46,537 bases of DNA from an uncultured Syntrophobacterales bacterium (GTDB lineage: Bacteria; Desulfobacterota; Syntrophia; Syntrophales; UBA5619), in assembly GCA_903928915.1 (NCBI GenBank), contig CAIYSL010000005.1, positions 1 through 46,537 on the forward strand. The letters are read 5' to 3'. The position numbers were made by a program, and so were the translations under genes. Every line of letters begins with the position of its first letter. Within the stretch, counting starts at the first letter, position 1. Under the pieces are notes generated by a model. That model was not told the origin of the DNA, ran no database searches, and saw only the letters and a list, made by a program, of their open reading frames with translations. Of this stretch, positions 8,857-17,029 are shown in pieces.

Positions 8857-9521
8857 TAGTGGGAAATCGCAAGGAGTTCGGCGAGATACTGGAAAAACTG
8901 GGAACAGCCAGGCGGGTCCTGGTGCTCGGGTGCAACGAGTGCGTCACCGTCTGCGGTGTCGGGGGGGAGCGCGAAGTGGGCGTCCTGGCCTCTGAACTCC
9001 GGCTGTACTGGCAGAAGGAGGGGCAGGACTTCGCGGTGAAGGAGCACACCCTGGAGCGCCAGTGCGACTACGAGTACATCGATGCGATCCGGCCCCTCAC
9101 GGGGGAGTACGACGTCATCCTCTCCATGGCCTGCGGCGCCGGCGTGCAGTACGTTGCCGAGGCGTACAAACCGAGACTGGTGATCCCGGCGGTCAACACG
9201 ACCTTCCTGGGGGTGACGCTCGAACAGGGGGTCTGGAGCGAGCGCTGCCAGGGCTGCGGCTCCTGCATCGTGGATATGACCGGAGGCGTCTGTCCGATCG
9301 CACGCTGCGCGAAGAGCCTCCTGAACGGGCCGTGCGGCGGGTCCTCCGGCGGAAAATGCGAGATCGACCGCGACACCGACTGCGCCTGGCAGTTGATCGT
9401 CGACCGGCTCACCGAGTCGGGACAGATGGAACGGTACGAGGAGATCCAGCCGGTCAAGGATTGGCGCACCGGCCGGGACGGAGGACCCCGCAAGCGGGTG
9501 AGGGAGGATTTGAAGCTGTGA
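8853..9521 (+). CDS. metV: MetV, zinc/Fe-S subunit of methylenetetrahydrofolate reductase
   Basis: This 222-residue protein matches the MetV family (methylene-tetrahydrofolate reductase C-terminal-like). Cysteine groups are GCNECVTVCG (C27, C30, C34), CQGCGSC in the middle, and CPIARC with GPCGG further on, consistent with two 4Fe-4S clusters and a zinc site. In acetogens MetV partners MetF and accepts electrons for reduction of methylene-THF to methyl-THF; in some it sits in a larger complex with Hdr and MvhD proteins. The gene starts at ATG 8853, overlapping the end of the selenocysteine mvhD, and ends overlapping the metF start, so translation is probably coupled across mvhD-metV-metF. Reading frames starting further upstream lie inside mvhD and are not used. 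Confidence 0.92.
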   Translation: MIVGNRKEFGEILEKLGTARRVLVLGCNECVTVCGVGGEREVGVLASELRLYWQKEGQDFAVKEHTLERQCDYEYIDAIRPLTGEYDVILSMACGAGVQYVAEAYKPRLVIPAVNTTFLGVTLEQGVWSERCQGCGSCIVDMTGGVCPIARCAKSLLNGPCGGSSGGKCEIDRDTDCAWQLIVDRLTESGQMERYEEIQPVKDWRTGRDGGPRKRVREDLKL

Positions 9522-10438
9522 AGACGAATTCCCGGATTGAGAAACTCTTGGGGCAGGGGGCCTTTGTCGTCACGTCGGAGTGCGGCCCGCCCCGGGGCGC
9601 CGACCCCGAGGTGATCCGCCGGAAGGGCGAGCTGCTCAGGGGCGTCGTGGACGCGGTGAACGTGACGGACAACCAGACGTCGGTGGTCAGGATGTCGTCC
9701 CTGTCCGCGGCGGTCATCCTGAAGGGGATGGGGCTGGAGCCGGTCCTCCAGATGGTGTGCCGGGACCGGAACCGGATCGCGCTGCAGAGCGACCTGCTGG
9801 GCGCGGGGGCCCTGGGGATCAGCAACGTGCTGTGCCTCTCCGGGGATCATCAGAAGTTCGGCGATCATCCCCAGGCGAAGAACGTCTACGACATCGATTC
9901 GATCCAGCTGATCCAGACGGTCTGCCGGATGCGCGACGAAGGGAAGTTTCTGGGTGGCGAAGAGATCAAGGGGAAGCCGGCGCTGTTCGTCGGGGCGGCG
10001 GCGAACCCCTTTGCCGATCCCTTCGAGATACGGGCGGCCCGGCTGGGCAAGAAGGTCAAGGCGGGCTGCGAGTTCGTCCAGACCCAGTGCATCTACAACA
10101 TCGAGCGGTTCCGCCGCTGGATGGAGATGGTCCGCGAACGCGGTCTCCATGAGCGGTGCGCCATCCTGGCGGGGGTGACCCCCTTCAAGACCGCGGGGAT
10201 GGCTAACTACATGAAGAAGAACGTCCCCGGGATGGATGTTCCCGACGAGATGATCAGCCGGATGAAGGGGGTACCCAAGGAGAAGCAGGCCGAGGAGGGG
10301 ATCCGGATCTGCGTGGAGACGATCGCCGAACTCCGGGAGATCCCCGGGGTGCGGGGCATCCACCTCATGGCGATCGAATGGGAGGATCGGGTGGCCGAGA
10401 TCGTCAAGGCCGCGGGTCTTCTCCCCCGTCCCGAATAG
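9518..10438 (+). CDS. metF: methylenetetrahydrofolate reductase, MetF
   Basis: This 306-residue flavoprotein TIM-barrel enzyme reduces 5,10-methylene-THF to 5-methyl-THF in the methyl branch of the Wood-Ljungdahl pathway. Visible MetF features are the N-terminal strand with the catalytic-type Glu (VVTSECGPP), NVTDNQ, and LCLSGDH followed by VYDIDS, where the folate-binding Asp is expected. It starts with GTG at 9518, overlapping the metV stop in GTGA, with AGGGAGG ten bases upstream; longer frames extend into metV and are rejected. It is short, as are other MetFs that need MetV, and lacks the C-terminal regulatory domain of eukaryotic forms. The electron donor is probably the HdrA/MvhD set encoded just upstream. 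Confidence 0.93.
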   Translation: MKTNSRIEKLLGQGAFVVTSECGPPRGADPEVIRRKGELLRGVVDAVNVTDNQTSVVRMSSLSAAVILKGMGLEPVLQMVCRDRNRIALQSDLLGAGALGISNVLCLSGDHQKFGDHPQAKNVYDIDSIQLIQTVCRMRDEGKFLGGEEIKGKPALFVGAAANPFADPFEIRAARLGKKVKAGCEFVQTQCIYNIERFRRWMEMVRERGLHERCAILAGVTPFKTAGMANYMKKNVPGMDVPDEMISRMKGVPKEKQAEEGIRICVETIAELREIPGVRGIHLMAIEWEDRVAEIVKAAGLLPRPE

Positions 10439-10442
10439 CCGG

Positions 10443-10520
10443 CCGGGGCGCCGGCGGGAGGCCCCGGAGCCGAACGGTTCCTCGGAGGCGCACGCGGCCG
10501 CGGACCCACGCCTGGGTCCG
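10443..10520 (+). promoter_or_regulatory. two GC-rich hairpins between metF and the kinase gene
   Basis: A 7-bp stem (10443-10449 with 10461-10467, 11-base loop) directly follows metF. A perfect 8-bp stem (10501-10508 with 10513-10520, loop CGCC) lies just before the GAGGAG ribosome-binding site of the kinase gene. Neither has a U tract, so they are not clear intrinsic terminators. They may mark an mRNA processing or attenuation point separating metabolic from signalling genes. Confidence 0.4.
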
Positions 10521-10546
10521 ACGCGCCTCCGGGCGAGGAGACACCG

Positions 10547-12010
10547 GTGCAGCAGCATGAGACAGGCATACTGATCGTCGACGACGAGGCCTCGGTGCGG
10601 GATTCCCTGTACCAGTGGTTCAGGGCGGACGGGTACCGGGTGGATACCGCCGCGGACGGCCAGGCCGCACTCGGGAAGTTTCAGGACGCGGCCTGGGACA
10701 TCGTCCTGCTCGACATCCGAATGCCCGGGATGGACGGGATCGAGCTGCAGCAGCGGATCAGGCAGATCGATCCGCACATCGTAACCATCGTCATCACGGC
10801 GCACGCCTCCGTGGATACGGCGGTCCGGGCGCTGAAGGACGGGGCCTTCGACTACATCACCAAACCGATCGATCCGGACGACCTGGGCCGGCTGGTCAGA
10901 AATGCCGTGGAGAAGCGAAGGCTGGTGCAGGAAAACATCCAGCTGCGCCGGCAGGTCGAAGACAAGCTGATCGAATCCTCGGTGGACGGCATCGTCGTTG
11001 CCGACCGGGAGGGCAAGATCCTCATCTTCAACCGCGGGGCCGAAGCCCTGCTCGGGTACCGCGCCGAAGAGGCGGTGGGAAAGATGAGCATCCGCGACAT
11101 CTACTTCGGATGCCGGGGGAAGATGGCCTCCTTTCCGCTGCTGCTGAGAAGGAAAGACGGGGAATTGATCGAAAGCGAGTTTTCCGCCTCCATCGTCTAC
11201 GACGAGAAGGGGAACGAATCGGTCACCGTCGGCGTGTTCAAGGATATGCGGGAAAAGCGGGGGATGGAACGGGAGCTCCGCGAAACCCGGGAGGCGCTCC
11301 TCCAGGCCGAGAAGCTCGCGGCGATGGGCAGGCTGACCTCCCAGATCGCCCATGAGCTAAACAACCCCATCTACGGGATCATGAACACCCTCGAACTGCT
11401 CAAGACAGAGGTGCCGGCCGGAAGCAAACGCAGGAGCCTCCTGGAGCTTTCCCTCGCGGAGACGGTGCGGCTGTCGGAGATGCTGCGGAACATGCTCAGT
11501 TTCTCCAAACCGGAAGAGGAGAAGCGGGTGCCCGTGAACATCAACGAACTGATCGAGGGCATCCTGCTGGTGATGGACAAGCAGATCCGCGAGGCGAACG
11601 TCCGGGTTTCCGTCTCCTTCGGCGACGTCCCGGAGATCATGGCCTCGGCAAACCAGCTGCGGCAGGTCGTGCTGAACGTCCTGAAGAATGCCAAGGAGAG
11701 TATGTCCGCGGGAGGAGAGCTCTTCGTCAAAACGGCGGCCGGCGACGGCTCCGTCCTGATCGCGGTTCGGGATACGGGGGAAGGGATCCCCGCGGCGGTG
11801 AAGGACAGGATCTTCGATGCCTTCTTCACGACCAAGGCAAAGGTGAAGGGGGCCGGACTCGGATTGTCGGTCTGTTACGGCATCGTCAAGGGCCACGGCG
11901 GGGAAATCAAGGTGGAAAGCGAAGTCGGGAAAGGTACGAGTTTCATCATACGCTTGCCCGTGAAGGCGGTGTCGGGACCCGCCGGATCCGAGCGGGCAAT
12001 TCATGCATGA
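10547..12010 (+). CDS. hybrid signalling protein: receiver-PAS-histidine kinase
   Basis: This 487-residue soluble protein has an N-terminal receiver domain (about 1-125, phosphoacceptor Asp56 in IVLLDIRMPGMDG, Lys in TKPID), a PAS domain (about 140-250), a dimerisation/phosphoacceptor helix with IAHELNNPIYG, and a C-terminal HATPase with NVLKNAKES, DTGEGIP and GAGLGLS. No membrane segment is seen, so it senses an internal signal or is driven by another kinase through its receiver. The GTG start at 10547 has GAGGAG six bases upstream. It overlaps or abuts the next gene, an HTH-receiver protein, suggesting a phosphorelay pair embedded in the Wood-Ljungdahl operon. The ligand of the PAS domain cannot be told. 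Confidence 0.88.
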   Translation: MQQHETGILIVDDEASVRDSLYQWFRADGYRVDTAADGQAALGKFQDAAWDIVLLDIRMPGMDGIELQQRIRQIDPHIVTIVITAHASVDTAVRALKDGAFDYITKPIDPDDLGRLVRNAVEKRRLVQENIQLRRQVEDKLIESSVDGIVVADREGKILIFNRGAEALLGYRAEEAVGKMSIRDIYFGCRGKMASFPLLLRRKDGELIESEFSASIVYDEKGNESVTVGVFKDMREKRGMERELRETREALLQAEKLAAMGRLTSQIAHELNNPIYGIMNTLELLKTEVPAGSKRRSLLELSLAETVRLSEMLRNMLSFSKPEEEKRVPVNINELIEGILLVMDKQIREANVRVSVSFGDVPEIMASANQLRQVVLNVLKNAKESMSAGGELFVKTAAGDGSVLIAVRDTGEGIPAAVKDRIFDAFFTTKAKVKGAGLGLSVCYGIVKGHGGEIKVESEVGKGTSFIIRLPVKAVSGPAGSERAIHA

Positions 12011-12020
12011 GGGTGAGACC

Positions 12021-12593
12021 ATGGACGTGTACACCGTATCTCAGGCAAGTGCATACTGTAACGTACCGAAGGGAACCATCATCAAGTGGCTCGACACCGG
12101 CAAGCTTCGCGCGCAGGAGACCGAAGACGGACACCGGCTGATCGGGAAGCGGGACCTGGAGCGCCTGCTTACGGAGTTGGGCCTCCCGCTCCCCGGGGCG
12201 ACGAAGCGGGAGGGGCGCAAGAGGATCCTCGTGGTGGACGACGACCGGATCATCGTGGAGACGCTCGTCCAGGCCCTGGAGGAGGACGACTACGAATACG
12301 ACGTGTACTCTGCAGCAGACGGGTTCGAAGCGCGGCTGCAGATCAGCCACTTCAAACCCGACCTGCTGATCCTCGACATCATGATGCCCGACATCGACGG
12401 CTACGAGGTGTGCCGGAAGGTGAAGAGCGACCCGGCCGGGAAGGCGACCAAGATCATCGTCCTTTCCGCCTACCTCGACGCGGAGGCCTTCGAACAGATG
12501 CGGACCTACGGCGCCGACGCCTGTTTTTCCAAACCCCTGCCGCTGGCCCAGCTCAAGCGCGAGGTAGCACTGATGCTGGGACTGGAGAAGTGA
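12021..12593 (+). CDS. excisionase/MerR-like HTH fused to a response-regulator receiver
   Basis: This 190-residue protein has an N-terminal excisionase-like winged HTH (YTVSQASAYCNVPKGTI, then DGHRLIGKRDLERLL; residues 1-55) and a C-terminal receiver (about 68-188; Asp119 in LLILDIMMPDIDG, acidic DDD near 73, Lys in FSKPLP). The order DNA-binding first, receiver second is the reverse of most response regulators. ATG 12021 follows GAGGGTGAG at suitable spacing; ATG 12003 is an in-frame alternative overlapping the kinase gene. It is the likely output partner of the preceding kinase. Targets are not visible but could include this operon. Confidence 0.85.
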   Translation: MDVYTVSQASAYCNVPKGTIIKWLDTGKLRAQETEDGHRLIGKRDLERLLTELGLPLPGATKREGRKRILVVDDDRIIVETLVQALEEDDYEYDVYSAADGFEARLQISHFKPDLLILDIMMPDIDGYEVCRKVKSDPAGKATKIIVLSAYLDAEAFEQMRTYGADACFSKPLPLAQLKREVALMLGLEK

Positions 12594-12600
12594 GGCGGCC

Positions 12601-13494
12601 ATGATCCTCTGTGAGAATCTGAAGAAGAAGAAATTCGTCGTGACCACGGAGATCCAACCGACGATCGATGCGGACGCCGGGGAGCTGGTGAAGAACGTGG
12701 AACGCCTCCGGGGCAGCGTGGATAACCTGAGGGTTCCGGACCTGAAGATCGAAGGGGTCGTCGCCGACACGATCGGGACGTGCAGGATCCTCCGGGAGCA
12801 GAAATTCGACCCCATCCTACAGACCGCCTGCCGGCATCACAGCAGGGTGGATCTGCAGGCCCATCTGTCGAAGGCGGCTGCGGCGGGGATCGACAACCTC
12901 CTCGTCTTCACGGATGACTACCGGATCACCGGCGACAGCCTCCAGGAGATCATGTTTTTCCATGTGGATTCGGGAAAGCTGTTTTCCGTCCTCGACGCCA
13001 TCGCACAGGGGCAGGACATCGCCGGCCGGGAACTGCCCCAGCAGGCGCAGTTCTGCGTCGGCGCTGGAATCGATTCCCGCTGGGGGAGCGGCGTGCCGGA
13101 CATGCAGCTTCAGGAAATGGAGTCGCTGGCCGGTCTCGGCACCGATTATTTCCTGACCACGCCGGTGTTCGATCTCGATTCCTTCCGCCAGTTCATGAAC
13201 CGGGTGCATCCGCTGGAGATACCGGTTATCGCCGAGATCATCCTCGTGCGGTCGGCGGAAATCGGTCTTTTCCTGAACAAGTACGTCCGGAGCGGTCTGG
13301 TCCCCCGGCATATCATCGACAGGTTGGCCGCGGCCCAGGATACGGAACGGGCGAGCGTGGAGATCGTGATCGAAGTCGTCCAGGGGCTCCGGGAGCTCTG
13401 TCAGGGGGTGCACCTGATCCCGATCGGCGCCGCGGACCGGATACCGGCCTATCTCGACGCGGTGAAGCGGTCCTCCGCCGGGACCGAAGGGTGA
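12601..13494 (+). CDS. MetF-like methylenetetrahydrofolate reductase paralogue
   Basis: This 297-residue protein has the MetF barrel layout but differs from the metF at 9518. It keeps the N-terminal Glu (VVTTEIQPT) and an Asp-bearing loop (LLVFTDDYRITGDS) followed by HVDSGKL. It has no adjacent metV and follows the HTH-receiver gene by only a few bases, with fhs next. It may be a second methylene-THF reductase with a different donor, or a folate-binding protein with a regulatory role beside the signalling genes; the sequence does not decide. ATG 12601 is the only sensible start. Confidence 0.75.
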   Translation: MILCENLKKKKFVVTTEIQPTIDADAGELVKNVERLRGSVDNLRVPDLKIEGVVADTIGTCRILREQKFDPILQTACRHHSRVDLQAHLSKAAAAGIDNLLVFTDDYRITGDSLQEIMFFHVDSGKLFSVLDAIAQGQDIAGRELPQQAQFCVGAGIDSRWGSGVPDMQLQEMESLAGLGTDYFLTTPVFDLDSFRQFMNRVHPLEIPVIAEIILVRSAEIGLFLNKYVRSGLVPRHIIDRLAAAQDTERASVEIVIEVVQGLRELCQGVHLIPIGAADRIPAYLDAVKRSSAGTEG

Positions 13495-13500
13495 GCGGGG

Positions 13501-13577
13501 GCGCCGCGGCGCAAAGGTTCAACGGAAAACAGTAGGGTACGGGTAACACATATTTTAAAAAAGGAGGGGGAATTGAC
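13501..13577 (+). promoter_or_regulatory. fhs leader with GC palindrome, AT-rich stretch and strong ribosome-binding site
   Basis: The gap before fhs begins with a 12-bp perfect palindrome (13501-13512), continues into an AT-rich run (about 13546-13560, containing TATTTTAAAA) unusual for this region, and ends with AAGGAGGGGG ahead of the fhs ATG. The AT-rich run could hold a promoter -10 element giving fhs-folD their own transcript. No convincing -35 was found. Confidence 0.35.
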
Positions 13578-15365
13578 ATGGGTTTCAACATCTCGAAGAA
13601 GTACCTGAAGGCGGATCCCAGAAAGCTCGCGGACTGGCAGATCGCGGACATCGCGGAAGAAAACATGCCAACGGTTGACCAGTGGCGGGACAAGCTCGGG
13701 CTGCAGCCGGAAGAGATCATCCCGATGGGGAAATTGTGCAAGCTCGATTATATCAAGATCATGGAGCGGCTGAAGAAACGGCCGGACGGAAAGTACATCG
13801 AAGTGACCGCGATCACCCCGACCCCCCTCGGCGAGGGAAAATCGACGACCAGCATGGGGTTGATCGAAGGGCTCGGCAAGCGCGGGAAAAACGTGGGCGG
13901 CTGCCTCCGCCAGCCTTCCGGCGGCCCGACGATGAACGTGAAGGGAACGGCCGCGGGGGGGGGCAAATCCCTGCTCATCCCGATGACCGAATTCTCGCTC
14001 GGCCTCACCGGGGACATCAACGACATCGTCAACGCCCACAACTTGGCCATGGTCGCCCTGACCTCGCGGATGCAGCATGAGCGGAACTATGACGACGCCG
14101 AGCTGGCGAAACGGAAACTCCGGAGGCTCGACGTCGATCCGACGAACGTCGAGATGGGCTGGATCATGGATTTTTGCGCCCAGTCGCTCCGGAACATCGT
14201 CATCGGTCTGGGGGGCAAGCAGGACGGGTTCACGATGCAGTCCCGGTTCGGGATCGCCGTAAGCTCCGAACTGATGGCCATCCTTTCCATCGTCCGGGAC
14301 CTGAAGGACCTGCGGGAACGGCTGGGCAACATCGTGGTGGCCTACGATAAGAAAGGCAAGCCCGTTACGACCAGCGACCTCGAAGTGGCGGGCGCCATGT
14401 GCGCGTGGATGCGCAACACCATCAACCCCACCCTGATGTCCTCCACGGAATATCAGCCCTGCCTGGTCCACGCGGGACCCTTCGCCAACATTGCCGTGGG
14501 GCAGTCATCCATCATCGGCGACCGGGTCGGACTGAAGATGTTCGACTACCACGTCACCGAGAGCGGGTTCGCCGCGGACATCGGGTTCGAGAAGTTCTGG
14601 AACGTAAAGAGCCGGCTGAGCGGGCTCACCCCCAACGTCTCCATCCTGACGACGACGATCCGCGCCTCGAAGATGCACGGCGGAGGCCCGACGGTGGTTC
14701 CCGGCCGGCCGCTGCCCGAGGAGTACACGAAGGAGAACCTGGCGCTGCTGGAAAAGGGGCTCTGCAACATGACCCATCTCATCGGAGTGATCCGGAAGTC
14801 CGGGATCAATCCGGTGGTCTGCATCAACGCCTTCCACACCGACACGAAGCGGGAAATCGCGCTGGTCCGCAAGTATGCCGAGGCGGCCGGCGCCCGCTGC
14901 GCCCTTTCCGAGCACTGGCTCAAGGGCGGGGACGGCGCCCTCGAGCTTGCCGACGCCGTGATGGATGCCTGCAACGAAAAGGTCAAACTCAAATTCCTCT
15001 ACCCGCTCGAATTGCCGTTGCGGCAGCGGGTGGAGCTCGTCGCCAAAGAGGTCTACGGCGCCGACGGCGTCTCCTGGACCCCCGAGGCCGAGGCCAAGGC
15101 CAAACGGTTCGAGGCAGACCCTGCCATGCGGGATTTCAACACGATGATGGTAAAGACCCATCTGAGCCTGTCGCATGATCCGGCCCGCAAGGGGGTGCCC
15201 AAGGGATGGATCCTGCCGGTCCGCGACATCCTGGTGTTTGCCGGTGCAAAGTTCCTCTGCCCGGTGACGGGAACGATCAGCCTGATGCCGGGGACGGGTT
15301 CCGACCCCGCCTACCGGAGGGTCGATGTGGACGTGAAGACCGGAAAGGTGAAGGGATTATTCTAA
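13578..15365 (+). CDS. fhs: formate-tetrahydrofolate ligase
   Basis: This 595-residue enzyme makes 10-formyl-THF from formate, THF and ATP, the entry step of the methyl branch. The P-loop TPLGEGKST lies at about 83-91, followed by [21 protein letters not shown] and later the LSGLTPN and MHGGGP segments typical of the family. Length is slightly above the common 555-560, partly from a longer N-terminus. ATG 13578 has a strong AAGGAGGGGG upstream. folD follows after 16 bases, and the metVF genes lie upstream, so the operon covers formate to methyl-THF. The cyclohydrolase/dehydrogenase step is provided by FolD. Confidence 0.97.
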   Translation: MGFNISKKYLKADPRKLADWQIADIAEENMPTVDQWRDKLGLQPEEIIPMGKLCKLDYIKIMERLKKRPDGKYIEVTAITPTPLGEGKSTTSMGLIEGLGKRGKNVGGCLRQPSGGPTMNVKGTAAGGGKSLLIPMTEFSLGLTGDINDIVNAHNLAMVALTSRMQHERNYDDAELAKRKLRRLDVDPTNVEMGWIMDFCAQSLRNIVIGLGGKQDGFTMQSRFGIAVSSELMAILSIVRDLKDLRERLGNIVVAYDKKGKPVTTSDLEVAGAMCAWMRNTINPTLMSSTEYQPCLVHAGPFANIAVGQSSIIGDRVGLKMFDYHVTESGFAADIGFEKFWNVKSRLSGLTPNVSILTTTIRASKMHGGGPTVVPGRPLPEEYTKENLALLEKGLCNMTHLIGVIRKSGINPVVCINAFHTDTKREIALVRKYAEAAGARCALSEHWLKGGDGALELADAVMDACNEKVKLKFLYPLELPLRQRVELVAKEVYGADGVSWTPEAEAKAKRFEADPAMRDFNTMMVKTHLSLSHDPARKGVPKGWILPVRDILVFAGAKFLCPVTGTISLMPGTGSDPAYRRVDVDVKTGKVKGLF

Positions 15366-15381
15366 CGAAGGGGGAAATGCG

Positions 15382-16275
15382 ATGACCGCAAAACTGATCA
15401 GCGGCACCGAAGTTGCCCGGCAGATCCGGGAGGAGTTGAAGGAAGAGACGGACCGTCTGAAGGAGAAGTTCAACGTCACGCCGGGACTGGTGACGATCCT
15501 CGTGGGGCAGAATCCGGCGTCGATGAGCTACGTGACCGCCAAGCAGAAGACCTCGAAGGAGCTGGGGTTCCACTCGGTGCAGGACAACCAGCCGGAAACC
15601 ATCTCGGAGGGCGATCTGCTGGCCCTGATCGAGAAGTACAACCGGGATCCGCAGATCCACGGGATCCTGGTGCAGCTCCCGCTGCCGAAGCACATAAACG
15701 AGACGAAGGTGCTGTACGCCATCGATCCGAAGAAGGACGTGGACGGGTTCCATCCGGTGAATGTGGGGAAGCTGATGATCGGGGAGGCGGACTACCTCCC
15801 CTGCACCCCGGCGGGGATCCAGCAGCTCTTGATCCGCTCCGGCGTCAAGACCGACGGGGCGGAGGTGGTGGTCGTGGGCAGGTCGAACATCGTGGGCAAG
15901 CCGATCGCCAACATCCTCATCCAGAAGCAGAAAGGGGCCAACGCGACGGTGACGGTCTGCCACACCGGCACGAAGGAGATGGCCTTTCACACGCGACGGG
16001 CGGAGATCCTGATCGTGGCCGCCGGAAAGCCCAACGCAGTCACGGCGGACATGGTCAAGGAAGGGGCGGTCGTGATCGACGTGGGCGTCAACCGGATCGG
16101 GATGACGCCGGAGGGGAAGGCGAAGCTCTGCGGTGACGTGGATTTCGAGGCGGTGAAGGAGAAGGCGTCGCTGATCACGCCGGTCCCCGGAGGCGTGGGG
16201 CCGATGACGATCACGATGCTGATGCTCAATACCGTCAAGGCGGCGAAGCTCGCCGCGGGAATCCCAGCGGTATAG
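15382..16275 (+). CDS. folD: FolD, bifunctional methylene-THF dehydrogenase / methenyl-THF cyclohydrolase
   Basis: The 297-residue protein shows standard FolD signatures: the catalytic Lys in YVTAKQKT near residue 50-57, the dinucleotide-binding GRSNIVGKP near 166, PCTPAG, and the C-terminal PVPGGVGPMT. It converts 10-formyl-THF through methenyl- to methylene-THF with NAD(P)H and so links Fhs to MetVF. It lies 16 bases after fhs and is the last gene of the + strand operon; two hairpins follow. Confidence 0.96.
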   Translation: MTAKLISGTEVARQIREELKEETDRLKEKFNVTPGLVTILVGQNPASMSYVTAKQKTSKELGFHSVQDNQPETISEGDLLALIEKYNRDPQIHGILVQLPLPKHINETKVLYAIDPKKDVDGFHPVNVGKLMIGEADYLPCTPAGIQQLLIRSGVKTDGAEVVVVGRSNIVGKPIANILIQKQKGANATVTVCHTGTKEMAFHTRRAEILIVAAGKPNAVTADMVKEGAVVIDVGVNRIGMTPEGKAKLCGDVDFEAVKEKASLITPVPGGVGPMTITMLMLNTVKAAKLAAGIPAV

Positions 16276-16329
16276 GGGCCGGCGGTTTGATACCGCCGCT
16301 CCCCGAACGCCCCCTGCAGTGAACAGCGC

Positions 16330-16363
16330 GGGCCGCGGATGATCGGTCGATCGTCCGCGGCCC
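16330..16363. terminator. strong hairpin terminator between folD and the convergent gene
   Basis: A perfect 10-bp GC-rich stem (16330-16339 with 16354-16363) encloses a 14-base loop that can itself pair (GATC/GATC) and is followed by TGATTGTATTT. A smaller hairpin (16281-16286 with 16291-16296) lies just after the folD stop. Placed between convergent genes, it probably ends the Wood-Ljungdahl operon and may act both ways, although the U tract is imperfect. Confidence 0.65.
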
Positions 16364-16403
16364 TGATTGTATTTCCCCGGGAACGAACCCCCCGGCCGCG
16401 TCG

Positions 16404-16832
16404 CTACTGGAGCGTCGTGACTTCCGGAACCAGGCCGTCCCAGCCCTTCGGCACTATCCCCTTTTTCGTCCCCTGGAGCATCTTTCCCAGCACGACCGAG
16501 GCATCCGGCAGATCCCCATCGCTGTAGACGACGAACCGCGGCCTGAGGACGTGCGCCAGGGCCGTGGTGGCCTCGTCGCAGTTGGGGAGGACCAGGATAG
16601 TGCGAAAATCGGCCAGCAGATCGCGCCGGGTGATCAATGCACCCAATTCATCCACAAGGGTGATGTGGAATACCGCGATCGCCAGACCTTCCAGGGGTCT
16701 GCGGAGCCGCGCGTCGAGAGCGGCCAGGGACCGGCAGATCTCGATCCGGTCTCGCGGGATGTGGGAGACGACGATCCGGAGAAACCTCTTGCCGATTCCC
16801 GTCAGCGACGCCGAGTAAAACAGCACATTCAT
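16404..16832 (-). CDS. small pseudo-receiver-like protein, function unknown
   Basis: This 142-residue protein has the alternating strand/helix layout of a receiver or flavodoxin-like fold: MNVLFYSAS as strand 1, LAIAVFHI where the phosphoacceptor strand should be, TILVLPN, and FVVYSDGDLP. The expected phosphoacceptor Asp is replaced by His in AVFHI and the acidic pair after strand 1 is absent, so phosphorylation is unlikely. It is preceded by a near-perfect sigma-54 promoter (16896-16911) and lies downstream of an NtrC-type activator gene on the same strand. The start codon has AAGGAGG 13 bases away, rather far. The fold is inferred from strand pattern only. Confidence 0.6.
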   Translation of the reverse strand: MNVLFYSASLTGIGKRFLRIVVSHIPRDRIEICRSLAALDARLRRPLEGLAIAVFHITLVDELGALITRRDLLADFRTILVLPNCDEATTALAHVLRPRFVVYSDGDLPDASVVLGKMLQGTKKGIVPKGWDGLVPEVTTLQ

Positions 16833-16895
16833 GGGGTACCATCAGCCTCCTTCGTAAACGGATGAACAGGGGAGCGGCCTGTCTGAATGTGATAA

Positions 16896-16911
16896 TACAA
16901 GGGGCGTGCCA
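16896..16911 (-). promoter_or_regulatory. sigma-54 (-24/-12) promoter
   Basis: On the minus strand this reads TGGCAC-N5-TTGTA against the consensus TGGCAC-N5-TTGCA, with the invariant GG and correct spacing; the only departure is T for C at -12. It points towards the pseudo-receiver gene, whose start lies about 50 bases beyond the expected transcription start. The adjacent sigma-54 activator gene supports the call. Confidence 0.7.
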
Positions 16912-17029
16912 GAGCTGCGGTCTTTGTGGATAAATTATTTAACTTTCTGAATGTATTTGATATATTTTCTTCCGTCGCCCCCCTGCGCGGGGCGCGCAGG
17001 GGGGGGCGGACAGCGGGGTGCGGCCGATC

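Noticed and set aside
16648-16842. Alternative 64-codon minus-strand frame with better ribosome-binding-site spacing than the pseudo-receiver gene
   Set aside because: Its translation is Arg/Pro-rich and short, without secondary-structure pattern; the overlapping 142-codon frame reads like a folded protein.
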